Assembly: GCA_001516055.1 (NCBI GenBank)
Contig: LOEZ01000055.1
Span: 1 to 64,000, forward strand
Direction of reading: 5' to 3'
From: Gracilibacter sp. BRH_c7a
GTDB lineage: Bacteria; Bacillota; Desulfitobacteriia; Desulfitobacteriales; Syntrophobotulaceae
Length of the DNA stretch: 64,000 bases
Shown here one piece after another: positions 35,312-44,576 of the stretch; within the stretch, counting starts at the first letter, position 1, and every line of letters begins with the position of its first letter. The notes beneath the pieces are model-generated. The model searched no databases, was not told where the DNA came from, and was given only the letters and a program-made list of their open reading frames with translations. The position numbers were made by a program, and so were the translations under genes.

Positions 35312-36775
35312 CTAAAGATAGTTCAAAGGATTGACATGACTGCCATTTATCAAAACTTCAAAATGAAGATGCGCTCCTGTAGACCTTCCTGTAGATCCTA
35401 CCAAGGAAATTGTTTGCCCTTTTTCCACATTATCCCCAGCTTTAACCAGTAATTTGGATGCATGTGCGTAGCGGGTAGCAACTCCGTTACCATGGTCTAT
35501 AAGTACAGAATACCCATAATTTCCAGCCCATCCTGCAGAAGCTACTATACCTGCCTGAGCAGCTACCTCTGGTTGACCTGTCACACCATTGATATCAATA
35601 CCTGTATGGAAACTACCCCAACGGTACCCGTAATATGAAGTAATTTGTCCACTAAGGGGCCAAGTTAAACCGGAAACATTTCCCGATCCACGAGAAGTTC
35701 CAACTGTAACTGCTGCAGGTGGATTAGGTCCTCTAGCAACAAGCTGTCTTACAGGCTCGGTTATGATATCTTCCTTGACCACTTCTTTTTCAACGGTTTT
35801 CCCGTTCTGTTCAACATAATTATAGGTTACTATTTTTTCACCATCTTTACCATCTTGTCTAACTACTCTCTGGCCATAAGCAAGGCTGGAATCCACTTGG
35901 GTAGCAACATTAAATGGAATAACTTCCTTCACGACCTTGGTACCTTTACTAAGAACAGTTAAGTATGGTTCTGATCTGACGATTTTAAGTACTTCATCGG
36001 GTTTAATAATCGAATCCTCAGTGAGTCCAGGATTACCAGCTAAGACATCCTCAATCAACATATTATGGTTACGCGCAATCAGCCACCAGGAATCATTGGG
36101 TTGAACGATGTACTCGGTCTCTGTGATATCACCATTTAGTAACATCTCAAGCGCTTCATCCACAGATGTAACTTGAGTAGGATGAACTTCAGTAGGTACT
36201 GCAGCGATTTCCTCAATAATTTCTACAGACTCCACGGAATTATCCTCGGATGGTTTGGTATAGTGATCTTTATATTTTGCTAAGAGTTTATTAACTTCAT
36301 CCTCGTTAGCCAATACCGCAACCATCTTATCATTAATTTTTAAGCCGTACCCCTCTATATAAGGAGTAATATTTCCTAGTAAATCGTCTTTAGAAATAAA
36401 AGCTAAATTTTCTTTCTTTTTAATTCTTACTTTATTATATTCGATGGTATCACTTGTCAAGGCTGTGGTTCCGGCTATCTCTCCCTGTTCTTCCAATATC
36501 TCGTTAACTAAATCTGTAGCCTGATTCATATCCGAAGCGTACCCTATTTCTTGGCCGTTTACTATTATACTGACAGCTGAAGTAGTGGTACTGAAATAGA
36601 ATACTCCACTAGTAACAACTATCGTCATTAAAACTAGTAAACCGACTGTCTTTGGCGATTTCCAAGAAATACCTTGAGCTCCAGAGGAAATCTTTGTTTT
36701 TAAGGAATTTGTTATTTTTTTCATTTGTGTCTGAAAGAGAGATAGATAGTCTTTTAATTTTTCGCGGTAAATCAT
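35312..36775 (-). CDS. Membrane-anchored LysM-G5-M23 peptidoglycan peptidase
   Basis: A 487-residue cell-wall enzyme. An N-terminal transmembrane helix (about 43-65, GLLVLMTIVVTSGVFYF) is followed by a region with SIIVNGQEIGYASD, a LysM domain (about 215-262, YIVQPNDSWWLIARNH to VLKIV), a G5 domain (about 265-345) and a C-terminal M23 peptidase with HTGID and HLHFEV metal motifs. It probably binds glycan and cuts stem-peptide bridges outside the membrane, as the DipM/SpoIIQ-like architecture suggests. It stands between minD-type and degV genes and ends in a strong terminator. Confidence 0.92.
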   Translation of the reverse strand: MIYREKLKDYLSLFQTQMKKITNSLKTKISSGAQGISWKSPKTVGLLVLMTIVVTSGVFYFSTTTSAVSIIVNGQEIGYASDMNQATDLVNEILEEQGEIAGTTALTSDTIEYNKVRIKKKENLAFISKDDLLGNITPYIEGYGLKINDKMVAVLANEDEVNKLLAKYKDHYTKPSEDNSVESVEIIEEIAAVPTEVHPTQVTSVDEALEMLLNGDITETEYIVQPNDSWWLIARNHNMLIEDVLAGNPGLTEDSIIKPDEVLKIVRSEPYLTVLSKGTKVVKEVIPFNVATQVDSSLAYGQRVVRQDGKDGEKIVTYNYVEQNGKTVEKEVVKEDIITEPVRQLVARGPNPPAAVTVGTSRGSGNVSGLTWPLSGQITSYYGYRWGSFHTGIDINGVTGQPEVAAQAGIVASAGWAGNYGYSVLIDHGNGVATRYAHASKLLVKAGDNVEKGQTISLVGSTGRSTGAHLHFEVLINGSHVNPLNYL

Positions 36776-36856
36776 TCTCCCCCCTTTACTTCAACGCGAT
36801 ACATTGAGATTATAGCACTTTTTGTCCCTAAAAGATATAAAAAATTCAAATTTTTG

Positions 36857-37942
36857 TCATCCAAAATTTCGTTTTAATTTGTTAATAAAAGAAACAATAC
36901 CTGAAGGCTGTTCATAGCTTTTATTTTTCCCTAATAGGACGTTAGCGATATTATTAATTTGATAAGAGTAATCTATACCAGGATGAGATATATAAAGAGG
37001 TTTTTGCTCTTTTAAGGATTTACTTACCCTTTTATCGTCGTAAATCCAGCCAATTAGCTCAGGTTGAAGTCTGAGAAATTTCGCTGCAGCTTTTTTAAAT
37101 GTTTCACTGCATTTATAAGCTTCCGCTTCTGTCTCACAGCGGTTGATAACTAATAAAGGTTTGAGGTCAGGATTCCTATATGCTAAAGCTTTGGTGAGTC
37201 CATACGTATCCATCAAGGCATGAGGTTCAGTGTTGGTTATAAGCAACAAGTCATCTGCAGCTTCCAAAAATTTAAGTACCAGCTCAGAGATTCCGGCTCC
37301 GGTATCGATGATAAAGATATCACATTCATCTTCGATGTCCGCAAAACCGGATATTATCCGATTGAACTGAACTGGGGTCAGATTTGTCATGGAAGAAACC
37401 CCACTAGAACCGGGTAAGATTTTTATCCCCTCAGGTCCTAATGTCAAAATATCGCGTAGGATGCATTCACCTTTTAGGACATTAGACAAGTTAAGCTTGG
37501 CATTAATCTTAAGAAGCAGCTCGACGTTAGCCATTCCGATATCAGCATCAAGAATGATTACTCTTTTACCTAGTTTGCTTAAAGCAAGACTTAGATTTAT
37601 GGCAAAAGTAGTCTTACCTACTCCACCCTTACCACTACCGATAGCTATTACTCTTGATTTTTTTTCCTTTTTTTCCAGATTAGGGATTGTTACGCTCCAG
37701 GTGTGTTGGGCTGGTTGTCGGGAAATAACCTCTGAAACGAATACAGATGACTGGTCAGGTAATAACCAGCGAACGTTGGTGCCGATAGGAATCAAGAGTA
37801 AATACCCTTTATGAAGAGAGATGGACAACTCCAAGCGATCAGGAAATATCCCTGTTATCTCAGTTTCGTAGATATCCGTATGAAGATCTGAATCAGTTGC
37901 AAAGCTAAGTTTCTGTCCGATAAAGAACTGTCCGTGATTCAT
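36857..37942 (-). CDS. PilZN (YcgR N-domain)-MinD/FlhG-type ATPase fusion
   Basis: A 361-residue protein. Residues 1 to about 95 resemble the YcgR N-terminal domain: GQKLSF, YETEITGIFPDRLELSISL, YLLLIPIGTNVRWLL and FVSEVISR. From about 97 follows a deviant-Walker ATPase of the MinD/FlhG class with GSGKGGVGKTTFAINLS, LDADIGMANVELLL and DIFIIDTGAG. FlhG controls flagellar number and MinD division placement. The added domain suggests a link to flagella or c-di-GMP signalling, although no PilZ RxxxR motif is seen and no flagellar genes are here. The ATG with AGGAGG six bases upstream is preferred over a TTG one codon earlier. Confidence 0.83.
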   Translation of the reverse strand: MNHGQFFIGQKLSFATDSDLHTDIYETEITGIFPDRLELSISLHKGYLLLIPIGTNVRWLLPDQSSVFVSEVISRQPAQHTWSVTIPNLEKKEKKSRVIAIGSGKGGVGKTTFAINLSLALSKLGKRVIILDADIGMANVELLLKINAKLNLSNVLKGECILRDILTLGPEGIKILPGSSGVSSMTNLTPVQFNRIISGFADIEDECDIFIIDTGAGISELVLKFLEAADDLLLITNTEPHALMDTYGLTKALAYRNPDLKPLLVINRCETEAEAYKCSETFKKAAAKFLRLQPELIGWIYDDKRVSKSLKEQKPLYISHPGIDYSYQINNIANVLLGKNKSYEQPSGIVSFINKLKRNFG

Positions 37943-37945
37943 CAA

Positions 37946-38333
37946 AGTCCTCCTGCATAAACGAATGATATATAAATTTCTACAAATATTGCCGGTTCCC
38001 TTCTAGATTTCGTTAACTCTCAAAATTTGTCTTCTTAACTTGTCGATCGAGAGGTTGGAGGATGGGAATCGATGGATTCCAGCAGCAGATTAATAATGCC
38101 ATTATATAAAAACATTCCGAAAACTTGCCTTGTATGAAAATAAACATTTTTAATTTAAAGTTTATAATTAATTTCTATTATTAAACGCTAATATTCCTGA
38201 TATTATTATCTTGATATTATTATAATAGCTCGAAATTCCATTAATGGTTATTATTTTTAGTATCTAATACAATTAAAATCAAATATAATTAAAAAAAGAA
38301 TAATAAGTTTAAATTTAAGCTGGAGGGAATAAG
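37946..38333. other. Intergenic region between divergent genes
   Basis: About 390 AT-rich bases between the PilZN-ATPase gene (minus) and the CWB2 gene (plus). A small GGAATC-GATG-GATTCC hairpin lies at 38065-38080. I see no ORF and no riboswitch core; promoters for both genes must lie here, but AT runs make single -35/-10 choices unreliable. The CWB2 gene has a clear GGAGGG site. Confidence 0.5.
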
Positions 38334-40508
38334 ATGAATATTTCAAAAAAACAGCTTCTTTTTTATTTTGCGATCACATTTTTATTTTTTGGACTCATAT
38401 ATCCTAGTTATTCATTAGCTTCAACAGGTGAAACTGCTGAGATCCAACGGTTCTCCGGACAGAATCGTTATCAGACTGCAGTACACATCGCTCAAGAACT
38501 AAATAATGGCCCAATTCAAAGCGTCATCATATCATCAGGACTTAATTTTCCTGATGCCCTCTCCGGCAGTGTATTAGGAGTAAAAAACAATGCACCGATC
38601 CTCTTAGCTGGAAAGTCACTTTCCGCTTCTCAAGATACGATGGATTATGTCAAAAAGAATCTTGATAAAAACGGAACAATATATCTTCTTGGTGGAACAG
38701 GAGTTATTTCAACAGAGTTTGAAACAAAATTCGCTGAGCTTGGTTTTCATAATGTTGTTAGACTCGGTGGCAACGACAGATATGAAAGCTCAGCCCTCAT
38801 CGCTGAGCAACTCAATGTGCCAACAGGCACTCCTGTTTCAATCGTTTTTGGAGGTAATTTCCCTGATGCTCTGGGCATATCTAGTTTTTCTGCTAATAAA
38901 GGATGGCCTATTCTGCTCTCTAAAACAAATGAATTACCTGATGAAATCAAACAATTTATTGCTGAAAAATCACCAAGTCGTATTTTTATTGCAGGTGGTA
39001 CAGGTGTAATCTCAGAGAAAGTTAGACAAGAGATACAGGCTGCGGTTCCTAATGCTACGGTCGAAAGATTTGCAGGAAAAGACAGATTTGAAACATCATC
39101 TTTAATAAATGATTATTTTGCACCAAATCCTTCTCAGGTCTACCTCACTTCCGGCCTGAACTATCCGGATGCTCTAACAGGAAGCATCCTTGCCGGTAAA
39201 AACGCTGATCCTATCGTATTGATTGATCCAAAAAACCAGTATATTCCTTTATCAGTCGAGAAGTACCTGAAAGCCAATTTAAATATTAACTCCTTCAACA
39301 TTACTGCATTAGGTGGTACTCAAGTTGTTCCCGACCATTTAGTCAGCCAATCCCTGCTTGGGGTAGAAAGAAAACCAGTATTCTTACCATCAAGCATGAG
39401 CAGCAGTAAAGGCTTCTCTATCGCCAGTGTTCCAACCTCTACCGGAACTCTTGAATTTACAGCTTCAGTCTCGACAAATACGAAAACCGTCCTTTTGGTG
39501 ATTAAGAAAGACGGTAAAGAAGAGATAATCCAAGCTAATGTCCTTAACGGAAAAGTGACAAAAAATATATATCCGCGCTTGGGTCCTGGATATTATACAA
39601 TATCTGTTTATGAAAGTTCTGATCCGAACCAATCCAATACCGATAATGCCTCAAAACAGGAGACTTTCACAATCTACTATTCGGGGACTGAAGGTTTCTA
39701 CGATCAAGAAACTATTAATAGCCTGGTAAATTTAGATATCCCGACCTACGAAGAGATCCAAACGGCATGGCTCCATATCACCAAAACAGATGGAGACACC
39801 AGAGGAGCTATCGATGACTATTATCTTCCGGTAGACGGAAAAATTTCTCATCAGATCTTCCTGCGATATGGTCCCGGAACCTATCAGATTAGTGTCTATG
39901 AAAGCTCTAACCAGGAAGGTTACCGCCCTGGCCCTAGCTTTACCGTGATAAATAAAGATACTCGTGATCTGACCTATTCCGGTCGGAGCTACTGGGTTCA
40001 GTCCGATGATCCTGCAGCTATCCAACTCGCACAGCAAATTACTGAGGGAATATCCGATGATCTCGCTAAGTCCAAAGCAATCCACGACTGGGTGTCCACC
40101 AATATCACTTACACCGACCAGGTCTCTGCCAATACTTCTTTCAAAGCCATGGAATACGCGGAAGCTAACTCTGGCGGCTACGCAGCCCTCACAGCAGCTT
40201 TACACCGGGCTGTTGGAATCCAAGCCAAGGTGATAGTAGGTTATACGATAGGATTTGGGGCAGATCCCGGAACGTGGGAAGAATTCGATGAGCAAACCTC
40301 CAATTATCCAATAAAGTATTGGAATGAGATTCTGATAAACGGACAATGGATGAACGTCGATACTTTATGGGATTCAGGAACCTTGGATTCTGAAATGGTT
40401 TTCACACCACTAGTTAGTGATAAGTACTTTAACCTTAGTGATGAGGAATTCTTTAAAGACCATAGAAAACTTGTACTCTCTGAAGGCTCAAAATCTATAC
40501 CATGGTAA
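38334..40508 (+). CDS. Secreted CWB2-repeat protein with degenerate transglutaminase domain
   Basis: A 724-residue secreted protein. A signal peptide (about 1-30, ending LASTG) precedes three cell-wall-binding type 2 repeats (about 38-345; QRFSGQNRYQTAVHIA, VRLGGNDRYESSALIA, ERFAGKDRFETSSLIN), which bind secondary wall polymers. Two related beta modules follow, each with a YGPG-type signature (LGPGYYTISVYESSD and YGPGTYQISVYESSN). The last 160 residues are transglutaminase-like (AIHDWVSTNITYTD), but the catalytic Cys position reads Ser613 in ANSGGYA and the His position reads Lys in KYWNE; only the Asp (VDTLWD) remains. It is probably a structural or ligand-binding S-layer-associated protein rather than an enzyme. 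Confidence 0.9.
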   Translation: MNISKKQLLFYFAITFLFFGLIYPSYSLASTGETAEIQRFSGQNRYQTAVHIAQELNNGPIQSVIISSGLNFPDALSGSVLGVKNNAPILLAGKSLSASQDTMDYVKKNLDKNGTIYLLGGTGVISTEFETKFAELGFHNVVRLGGNDRYESSALIAEQLNVPTGTPVSIVFGGNFPDALGISSFSANKGWPILLSKTNELPDEIKQFIAEKSPSRIFIAGGTGVISEKVRQEIQAAVPNATVERFAGKDRFETSSLINDYFAPNPSQVYLTSGLNYPDALTGSILAGKNADPIVLIDPKNQYIPLSVEKYLKANLNINSFNITALGGTQVVPDHLVSQSLLGVERKPVFLPSSMSSSKGFSIASVPTSTGTLEFTASVSTNTKTVLLVIKKDGKEEIIQANVLNGKVTKNIYPRLGPGYYTISVYESSDPNQSNTDNASKQETFTIYYSGTEGFYDQETINSLVNLDIPTYEEIQTAWLHITKTDGDTRGAIDDYYLPVDGKISHQIFLRYGPGTYQISVYESSNQEGYRPGPSFTVINKDTRDLTYSGRSYWVQSDDPAAIQLAQQITEGISDDLAKSKAIHDWVSTNITYTDQVSANTSFKAMEYAEANSGGYAALTAALHRAVGIQAKVIVGYTIGFGADPGTWEEFDEQTSNYPIKYWNEILINGQWMNVDTLWDSGTLDSEMVFTPLVSDKYFNLSDEEFFKDHRKLVLSEGSKSIPW

Positions 40509-40573
40509 GAATCTTAGAAAATGGGGCTGTCGCCAAACTACTAAAGAGATCTCCGTAATGTATAGCCGCTCTC

Positions 40574-40605
40574 GGCAGATTGCGCCCTCCATGGCGCAAT
40601 CTGCC
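40574..40605 (+). terminator. Strong GC-rich hairpin after the CWB2 gene
   Basis: A perfect 13-bp stem (GGCAGATTGCGCC at 40574-40586 and its complement at 40593-40605) with a 6-base loop lies about 65 bases after the stop. It is followed by CGGTTTATTTG. It can end the CWB2 transcript, though the U-tract is poor. Confidence 0.6.
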
Positions 40606-40646
40606 CGGTTTATTTGCCTCCTGCCAGGCTGTTTCCTTCGATAACC

Positions 40647-40674
40647 GAAGAGTTGCAAACGTTTGCAACTCTTC
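40647..40674. repeat. 28-bp perfect palindrome
   Basis: A loop-free perfect palindrome centred between 40660 and 40661 (half site GAAGAGTTGCAAAC). Without a loop it is a better dimer-protein binding site than a terminator. No promoter is obvious beside it. Confidence 0.6.
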
Positions 40675-40788
40675 TAATTCAGAAATTTTGTCTCAGGGAA
40701 GATTCGCTTTTAAAGGCTTGTCAACATATCATGCTGTTATAGAGGAGACCAGAGGTAATTAATATATATCTATAAAACCTCTGATTGT

Positions 40789-40830
40789 AAGGGGACGTAT
40801 CGAAAACTAAAGTTTTCGTTACGTCCCCTT
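40789..40830. repeat. Long GGGGAC hairpin, possible dispersed palindromic element
   Basis: A 19-bp stem with one mismatch and a 4-base TAAA loop (left arm from AAGGGGACGTA, right arm ending TACGTCCCCTT), followed by CCTTTTG. It is partly matched by a decayed copy at 4472. GGGGAC-type palindromes of this kind are dispersed in Clostridia genomes and resemble REP elements. Confidence 0.6.
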
Positions 40831-41004
40831 CCTTTTGTTCATAAGTTTTATTTTTGATTAGCCTTAACTATAAATCCTTCTTATACCACTAACAAAAGTA
40901 TTAAAACTAGATGATAAGTTAGAATCTAAATTCAATGTCTGGCAATAATTTCATTATTGCCTTAGTGAATATTCGGTAGAGGAACCTTATTATGGATACC
41001 TGCT

Positions 41005-41763
41005 TTAAGTTGCGACTATAACCTTCACACCATATTCTTCAACTTTTTTCAAAAGATTGGAATCTGCTCCTGAGTCGGTTATAAAAGTATTTATCTTATC
41101 CCATTTTTCAAAAGTATGATAAAAGATTCTAGTCAGCTTTTCACTGTGAGCCACAAGAATAACCTCTTTGGAGGCATTAATCATAGCCTGTTTGACCTCA
41201 GATTCACCCATACTTGTCGTAGAAAGACCTTTAACAGCACTGACGCCTGTAGCCGCTAAGAATAATTTATCGGCATTGAACCCGGAGAATGATTCTCTGG
41301 TCATTGGACCCATCAGAGAAAGTGTGTTTCTTTGGACTTCTCCGCCTGTTAACACAGTTGTAATTTCTTGACGCATTCCTAAGACGTCTGCTACAGGTAA
41401 GGAGTTAGTAACAACGATACATTTTTGGTTAAGTGCTAAAGCAATAGCTAAGGTTGTTGTTCCTGAATCTAAGATGATAGACTCTCCTTCTTGGACAAGT
41501 CCTGCCGCAGCCCTTCCGATCGCAAGTTTTTCTTTATGAGCTTCTCCTAAGCGGGAAATAAAGATACCGTCCCGGGATTGAGGAACTTGTGGGTATACGG
41601 CTTTACCATGTTCTCGTTGAACCAAGCCCATTGACGCCAGTTGTTTAAGATCTCTGCGGATGGTCATTTCAGATACATCAAATCTTTGAGCCAAATCGGA
41701 TACTGTTAAGTTTCCGTGCTTCTGAAGAAGAAAGCGTATTTTTTCCTGCCTGCCTGCAGTCAC
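41005..41763 (-). CDS. DeoR-family transcriptional regulator
   Basis: A 252-residue sugar-phosphate-responsive repressor. The N-terminal winged helix (KIRFLLQKHGNLTVSDLAQRFDVSEMTIRRDLKQL) is classic DeoR, and the C-terminal sensor (about 75-240) has ILDSGTTTLAIA and the phosphosugar-binding TNSLPVADVL. It lies 22 bases after pyk, so it is the third gene of a gapA-pyk-deoR operon. The GTG at 41763 has GGGG eight bases upstream and is preferred over a GTG three codons earlier. It is the natural candidate to bind the two palindromes at the gapA promoter, acting like CggR in Bacillus though of another family. Confidence 0.9.
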   Translation of the reverse strand: MTAGRQEKIRFLLQKHGNLTVSDLAQRFDVSEMTIRRDLKQLASMGLVQREHGKAVYPQVPQSRDGIFISRLGEAHKEKLAIGRAAAGLVQEGESIILDSGTTTLAIALALNQKCIVVTNSLPVADVLGMRQEITTVLTGGEVQRNTLSLMGPMTRESFSGFNADKLFLAATGVSAVKGLSTTSMGESEVKQAMINASKEVILVAHSEKLTRIFYHTFEKWDKINTFITDSGADSNLLKKVEEYGVKVIVAT

Positions 41764-41785
41764 CTTGCACACCCCTTTGATGCCA

Positions 41786-43513
41786 TTAAATCATGCTAAC
41801 AGTGCCCTCATACACCACACCGGCTGAAGCGTCAACTGTTATAACTGTACCTTCTTTGATCTGATTTATTGCATCTTTTGCTCCAATTACGGCTGGTATG
41901 CCGAATTCCAGGGCAATAATAGCGGCGTGGGAAGTCAGCCCGCCCCGTTCAATTACCAGAGCTCCGGCTTTGGCTATGACAGGAAGCATGTCTGCATCAG
42001 TAATGGGGGCAATAAGAATATTGCCTTGTTCAAATTCATGCGGATTCGTTATTTTGGTTGCAATTCCTGAATATGATTTTCTGCCTATACCGGTGCCTCT
42101 GGATAGCACATTACCAACTACCTGAACTTTAATCATGTTCGTGGTTCCTACTTGACCAACAGGGACTCCTGCAGTAAGAACTACGATATCACCGGTTTTA
42201 ATATAGTTATTATCTAAGGCTTTCGTAACAGCAACTGAGAGCAGTTCATCTGTTCCCTTACTCTCAGCGACCAGGATACAGTGTACTCCCCAATTCAGGG
42301 CTAGGCTTCTAGCAATTTTCACATGCGGGGTTGCCGCTACTATTAAAGATTTAGGCCGGTGACGTGATATCATTCGAGCGGTTACACCTGATTGAGTAGG
42401 AGTAATTATGGCTGCGGCATTCAAGTCATTGGCAATGGTGTTACTAGCATGCCCAATGGCTTCAGCTATATTGCCGCCTCTTTTTGATAGGCCTTTGATT
42501 TTTAAAAGGATAGCTTCGGTCCGTCTGGCAATTTTATCCATGGTTTGGACTGCTTCTATAGGGAAGAGTCCTGCTGCTGTTTCTCCCGAAAGCATGATGG
42601 CATCTGTTCCATCCAAGATAGCATTGGCTACATCACTAGCCTCAGCTCTGGTTGGCCGTGGCTGACGAATCATAGAGTCTAACATCTGAGTAGCTACGAT
42701 TACAACTTTACCTAAGTTATTACATTTAGTGATCATATCTTTTTGGTGAATAGGAACTTCCTCGACCGGAATCTCAACTCCAAGATCTCCGCGGGCGACC
42801 ATTATACCGTCAACGACTTCCAAAATACCATCAATATTGGAGAGCCCTTCCCTATTTTCAATCTTGGCTATGATTTCTACTGAAGCTCCTGCATTTTCGA
42901 CAACTCGTCTGACTTCAAGGATATCAGCTGCTTTACGAGTGAAGGAGGCAGCAATGAAATCAATATCATTTTTTAATCCGAATTCTATATCCTCAATGTC
43001 TTTTTGAGTAAGCGCAGGAAGTTGGATAGAAACATCGGGTACATTAACACCTTTTTTAGACTTCAGTAATCCTCCATTACGTACGATGGTTGAAATCTTC
43101 CCATCACTTACAGATATTACTTCCAAATCCATCAGTCCATCATCTAAGAGGATATGTGTACCGACCGCGACTTCACGCCAGAGGTTGTCATAAGTAACAT
43201 ATACTCTTTGGGAAGAACCAATGGTTTCATTATTATCTAATACGAACTCCTTGCCATTTTCCAGAGTTACTCCTTCATCCGGTACTGTGCCGGTACGGAT
43301 CTCCGGTCCTTTGGTATCGAGGAGGATTCCCAGATTATAATCATATTTTTCAGCTACTGCTTTAAGTGTCTTAATTCTAGCTCCATGTTCTTCATAGCTC
43401 CCATGGGAGAAATTCAATCGGGCCACATTCATACCGGACTCCAAAAGTTTTTTGATCATCTCTGGTGACTCTGTGGCAGGACCGATAGTACAGATAATCT
43501 TGGTTCTTCTCAT
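41786..43513 (-). CDS. pyk: Pyruvate kinase with C-terminal PEP-utiliser domain
   Basis: A 575-residue pyruvate kinase that makes pyruvate and ATP from phosphoenolpyruvate and ADP. The N-terminal catalytic part has TIGPATESPEMI, NFSHGSYEEH, IAKIENREG and the signature MVARGDLGVEIP. The last 95 residues are the extra domain typical of Bacillus-type enzymes, with phosphohistidine-like GGLTSHAAIIA. It lies between gapA and deoR, 24 bases from gapA, and forms a glycolytic operon with them. Confidence 0.96.
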   Translation of the reverse strand: MRRTKIICTIGPATESPEMIKKLLESGMNVARLNFSHGSYEEHGARIKTLKAVAEKYDYNLGILLDTKGPEIRTGTVPDEGVTLENGKEFVLDNNETIGSSQRVYVTYDNLWREVAVGTHILLDDGLMDLEVISVSDGKISTIVRNGGLLKSKKGVNVPDVSIQLPALTQKDIEDIEFGLKNDIDFIAASFTRKAADILEVRRVVENAGASVEIIAKIENREGLSNIDGILEVVDGIMVARGDLGVEIPVEEVPIHQKDMITKCNNLGKVVIVATQMLDSMIRQPRPTRAEASDVANAILDGTDAIMLSGETAAGLFPIEAVQTMDKIARRTEAILLKIKGLSKRGGNIAEAIGHASNTIANDLNAAAIITPTQSGVTARMISRHRPKSLIVAATPHVKIARSLALNWGVHCILVAESKGTDELLSVAVTKALDNNYIKTGDIVVLTAGVPVGQVGTTNMIKVQVVGNVLSRGTGIGRKSYSGIATKITNPHEFEQGNILIAPITDADMLPVIAKAGALVIERGGLTSHAAIIALEFGIPAVIGAKDAINQIKEGTVITVDASAGVVYEGTVSMI

Positions 43514-43537
43514 ATCTTTCGACCTCTCGTGTTAAGT

Positions 43538-44554
43538 TTATAGTCCACGGGAAGATAAATATTTGATCAAATCGATCACTCTGTTAGAATAACCCCACTC
43601 ATTGTCATACCAAGCAAGTATCTTAACCATGCGCTTGTCTATCACCATGGTGGAAAGGGCATCTACGATAGAACTATGAGGATTTCCATTAAAATCTTTG
43701 GAGACTAATGGAAGTTCTGTATATTCAAGAACACCTTTCATTTTACCTTCCGCAGCTGCTTTGAGCTTAGCATTGACTTCTTCTTCGGTGGTATCTTTAC
43801 TAACATTCACTACAAAGTCAACCAAAGATACATTTGGAGTAGGAACTCTGAGAGCCATCCCATTTAGCTTGCCTTTCAGTTCAGGAAGAACTAGGGCGAC
43901 AGCTTTGGCTGCCCCTGTAGTGGTGGGGATGATGGACATAAAGGCTGCTCTAGCACGACGCCAATCACTATGTTCAAAATCAAGGATTCTTTGATCATTA
44001 GTTACAGAATGCGCGGTTGTCATCAGTCCTTGTTCGATACCGAATTCGTCCATAATAACTTTTGCTACAGGAGCCAAACAGTTTGAGGTACATGAAGCAT
44101 TAGAAATAACATGGTGTGTTTTGGGATCATATTTATCTTCATTAACTCCCATGACGATCGTGATGTCTTCATTCTTTCCTGGTGCCGAGATAACAACTTT
44201 TTTGGCTCCCGCCTGGAGGTGTTTACTTGCACCTTCTTTGGAAACGAATCTTCCTGTTGATTCGATTACAACATCAACATTCAGTTCTTTCCATGGTAAA
44301 CTCTCAGGATTTTTTTCGGATAATAATTTAATAGAACTTCCTTTGATTTTTAATACGTCCCCAGCTAGTTCTACATCATACGGCAAAATACCATGAATAG
44401 AGTCATATTTAAACAGATGAGCTAGTAAATCCGGACTCCCTAAGTCATTCACTGCCACTATTTCCATTTGACCAGATGAAGGTGATTCAAGAAATGCCCT
44501 TAAGCATAGTCTGCCGATTCGTCCAAAACCATTGATTGCAACTTTTACAGTCAT
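43538..44554 (-). CDS. gapA: Glyceraldehyde-3-phosphate dehydrogenase (type I)
   Basis: A 338-residue GAPDH. The NAD-binding start is [15 protein letters not shown], and the catalytic Cys lies in [13 protein letters not shown] near residue 152. The substrate-binding parts [14 protein letters not shown] and [12 protein letters not shown] are present. The cofactor loop NDLGSPD has no basic residue pair, which fits NAD rather than NADP. It is the first gene of the gapA-pyk-deoR operon and carries two palindromic operators in its promoter. Confidence 0.96.
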   Translation of the reverse strand: MTVKVAINGFGRIGRLCLRAFLESPSSGQMEIVAVNDLGSPDLLAHLFKYDSIHGILPYDVELAGDVLKIKGSSIKLLSEKNPESLPWKELNVDVVIESTGRFVSKEGASKHLQAGAKKVVISAPGKNEDITIVMGVNEDKYDPKTHHVISNASCTSNCLAPVAKVIMDEFGIEQGLMTTAHSVTNDQRILDFEHSDWRRARAAFMSIIPTTTGAAKAVALVLPELKGKLNGMALRVPTPNVSLVDFVVNVSKDTTEEEVNAKLKAAAEGKMKGVLEYTELPLVSKDFNGNPHSSIVDALSTMVIDKRMVKILAWYDNEWGYSNRVIDLIKYLSSRGL

Positions 44555-44576
44555 AAGATTCAGCCTCCCATTTTGA

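Larger units (their letters stand above)
40509..41004. other. Non-coding block rich in inverted repeats
   Basis: About 500 bases between convergent genes with no useful coding frame. It contains, in order, a GC-rich hairpin (40574-40605), a 28-bp perfect palindrome (40647-40674), a 7-bp stem with a long loop (CAGAGGT at 40750-40756 and ACCTCTG at 40777-40783) and a long GGGGAC hairpin (40789-40830). GGGGCTGTCGCC near 40524 resembles an insertion-sequence end, but no matching opposite end or transposase is seen. Confidence 0.55.

Noticed and set aside
37946-38333. A c-di-GMP or other riboswitch before the CWB2 gene or the PilZN-ATPase gene
   Set aside because: Only a 6-bp hairpin is seen; no conserved riboswitch core could be matched.
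40522-40560. Insertion-sequence end (GGGGCTGTCGCC)
   Set aside because: No matching inverted end, target duplication or transposase fragment is visible nearby.
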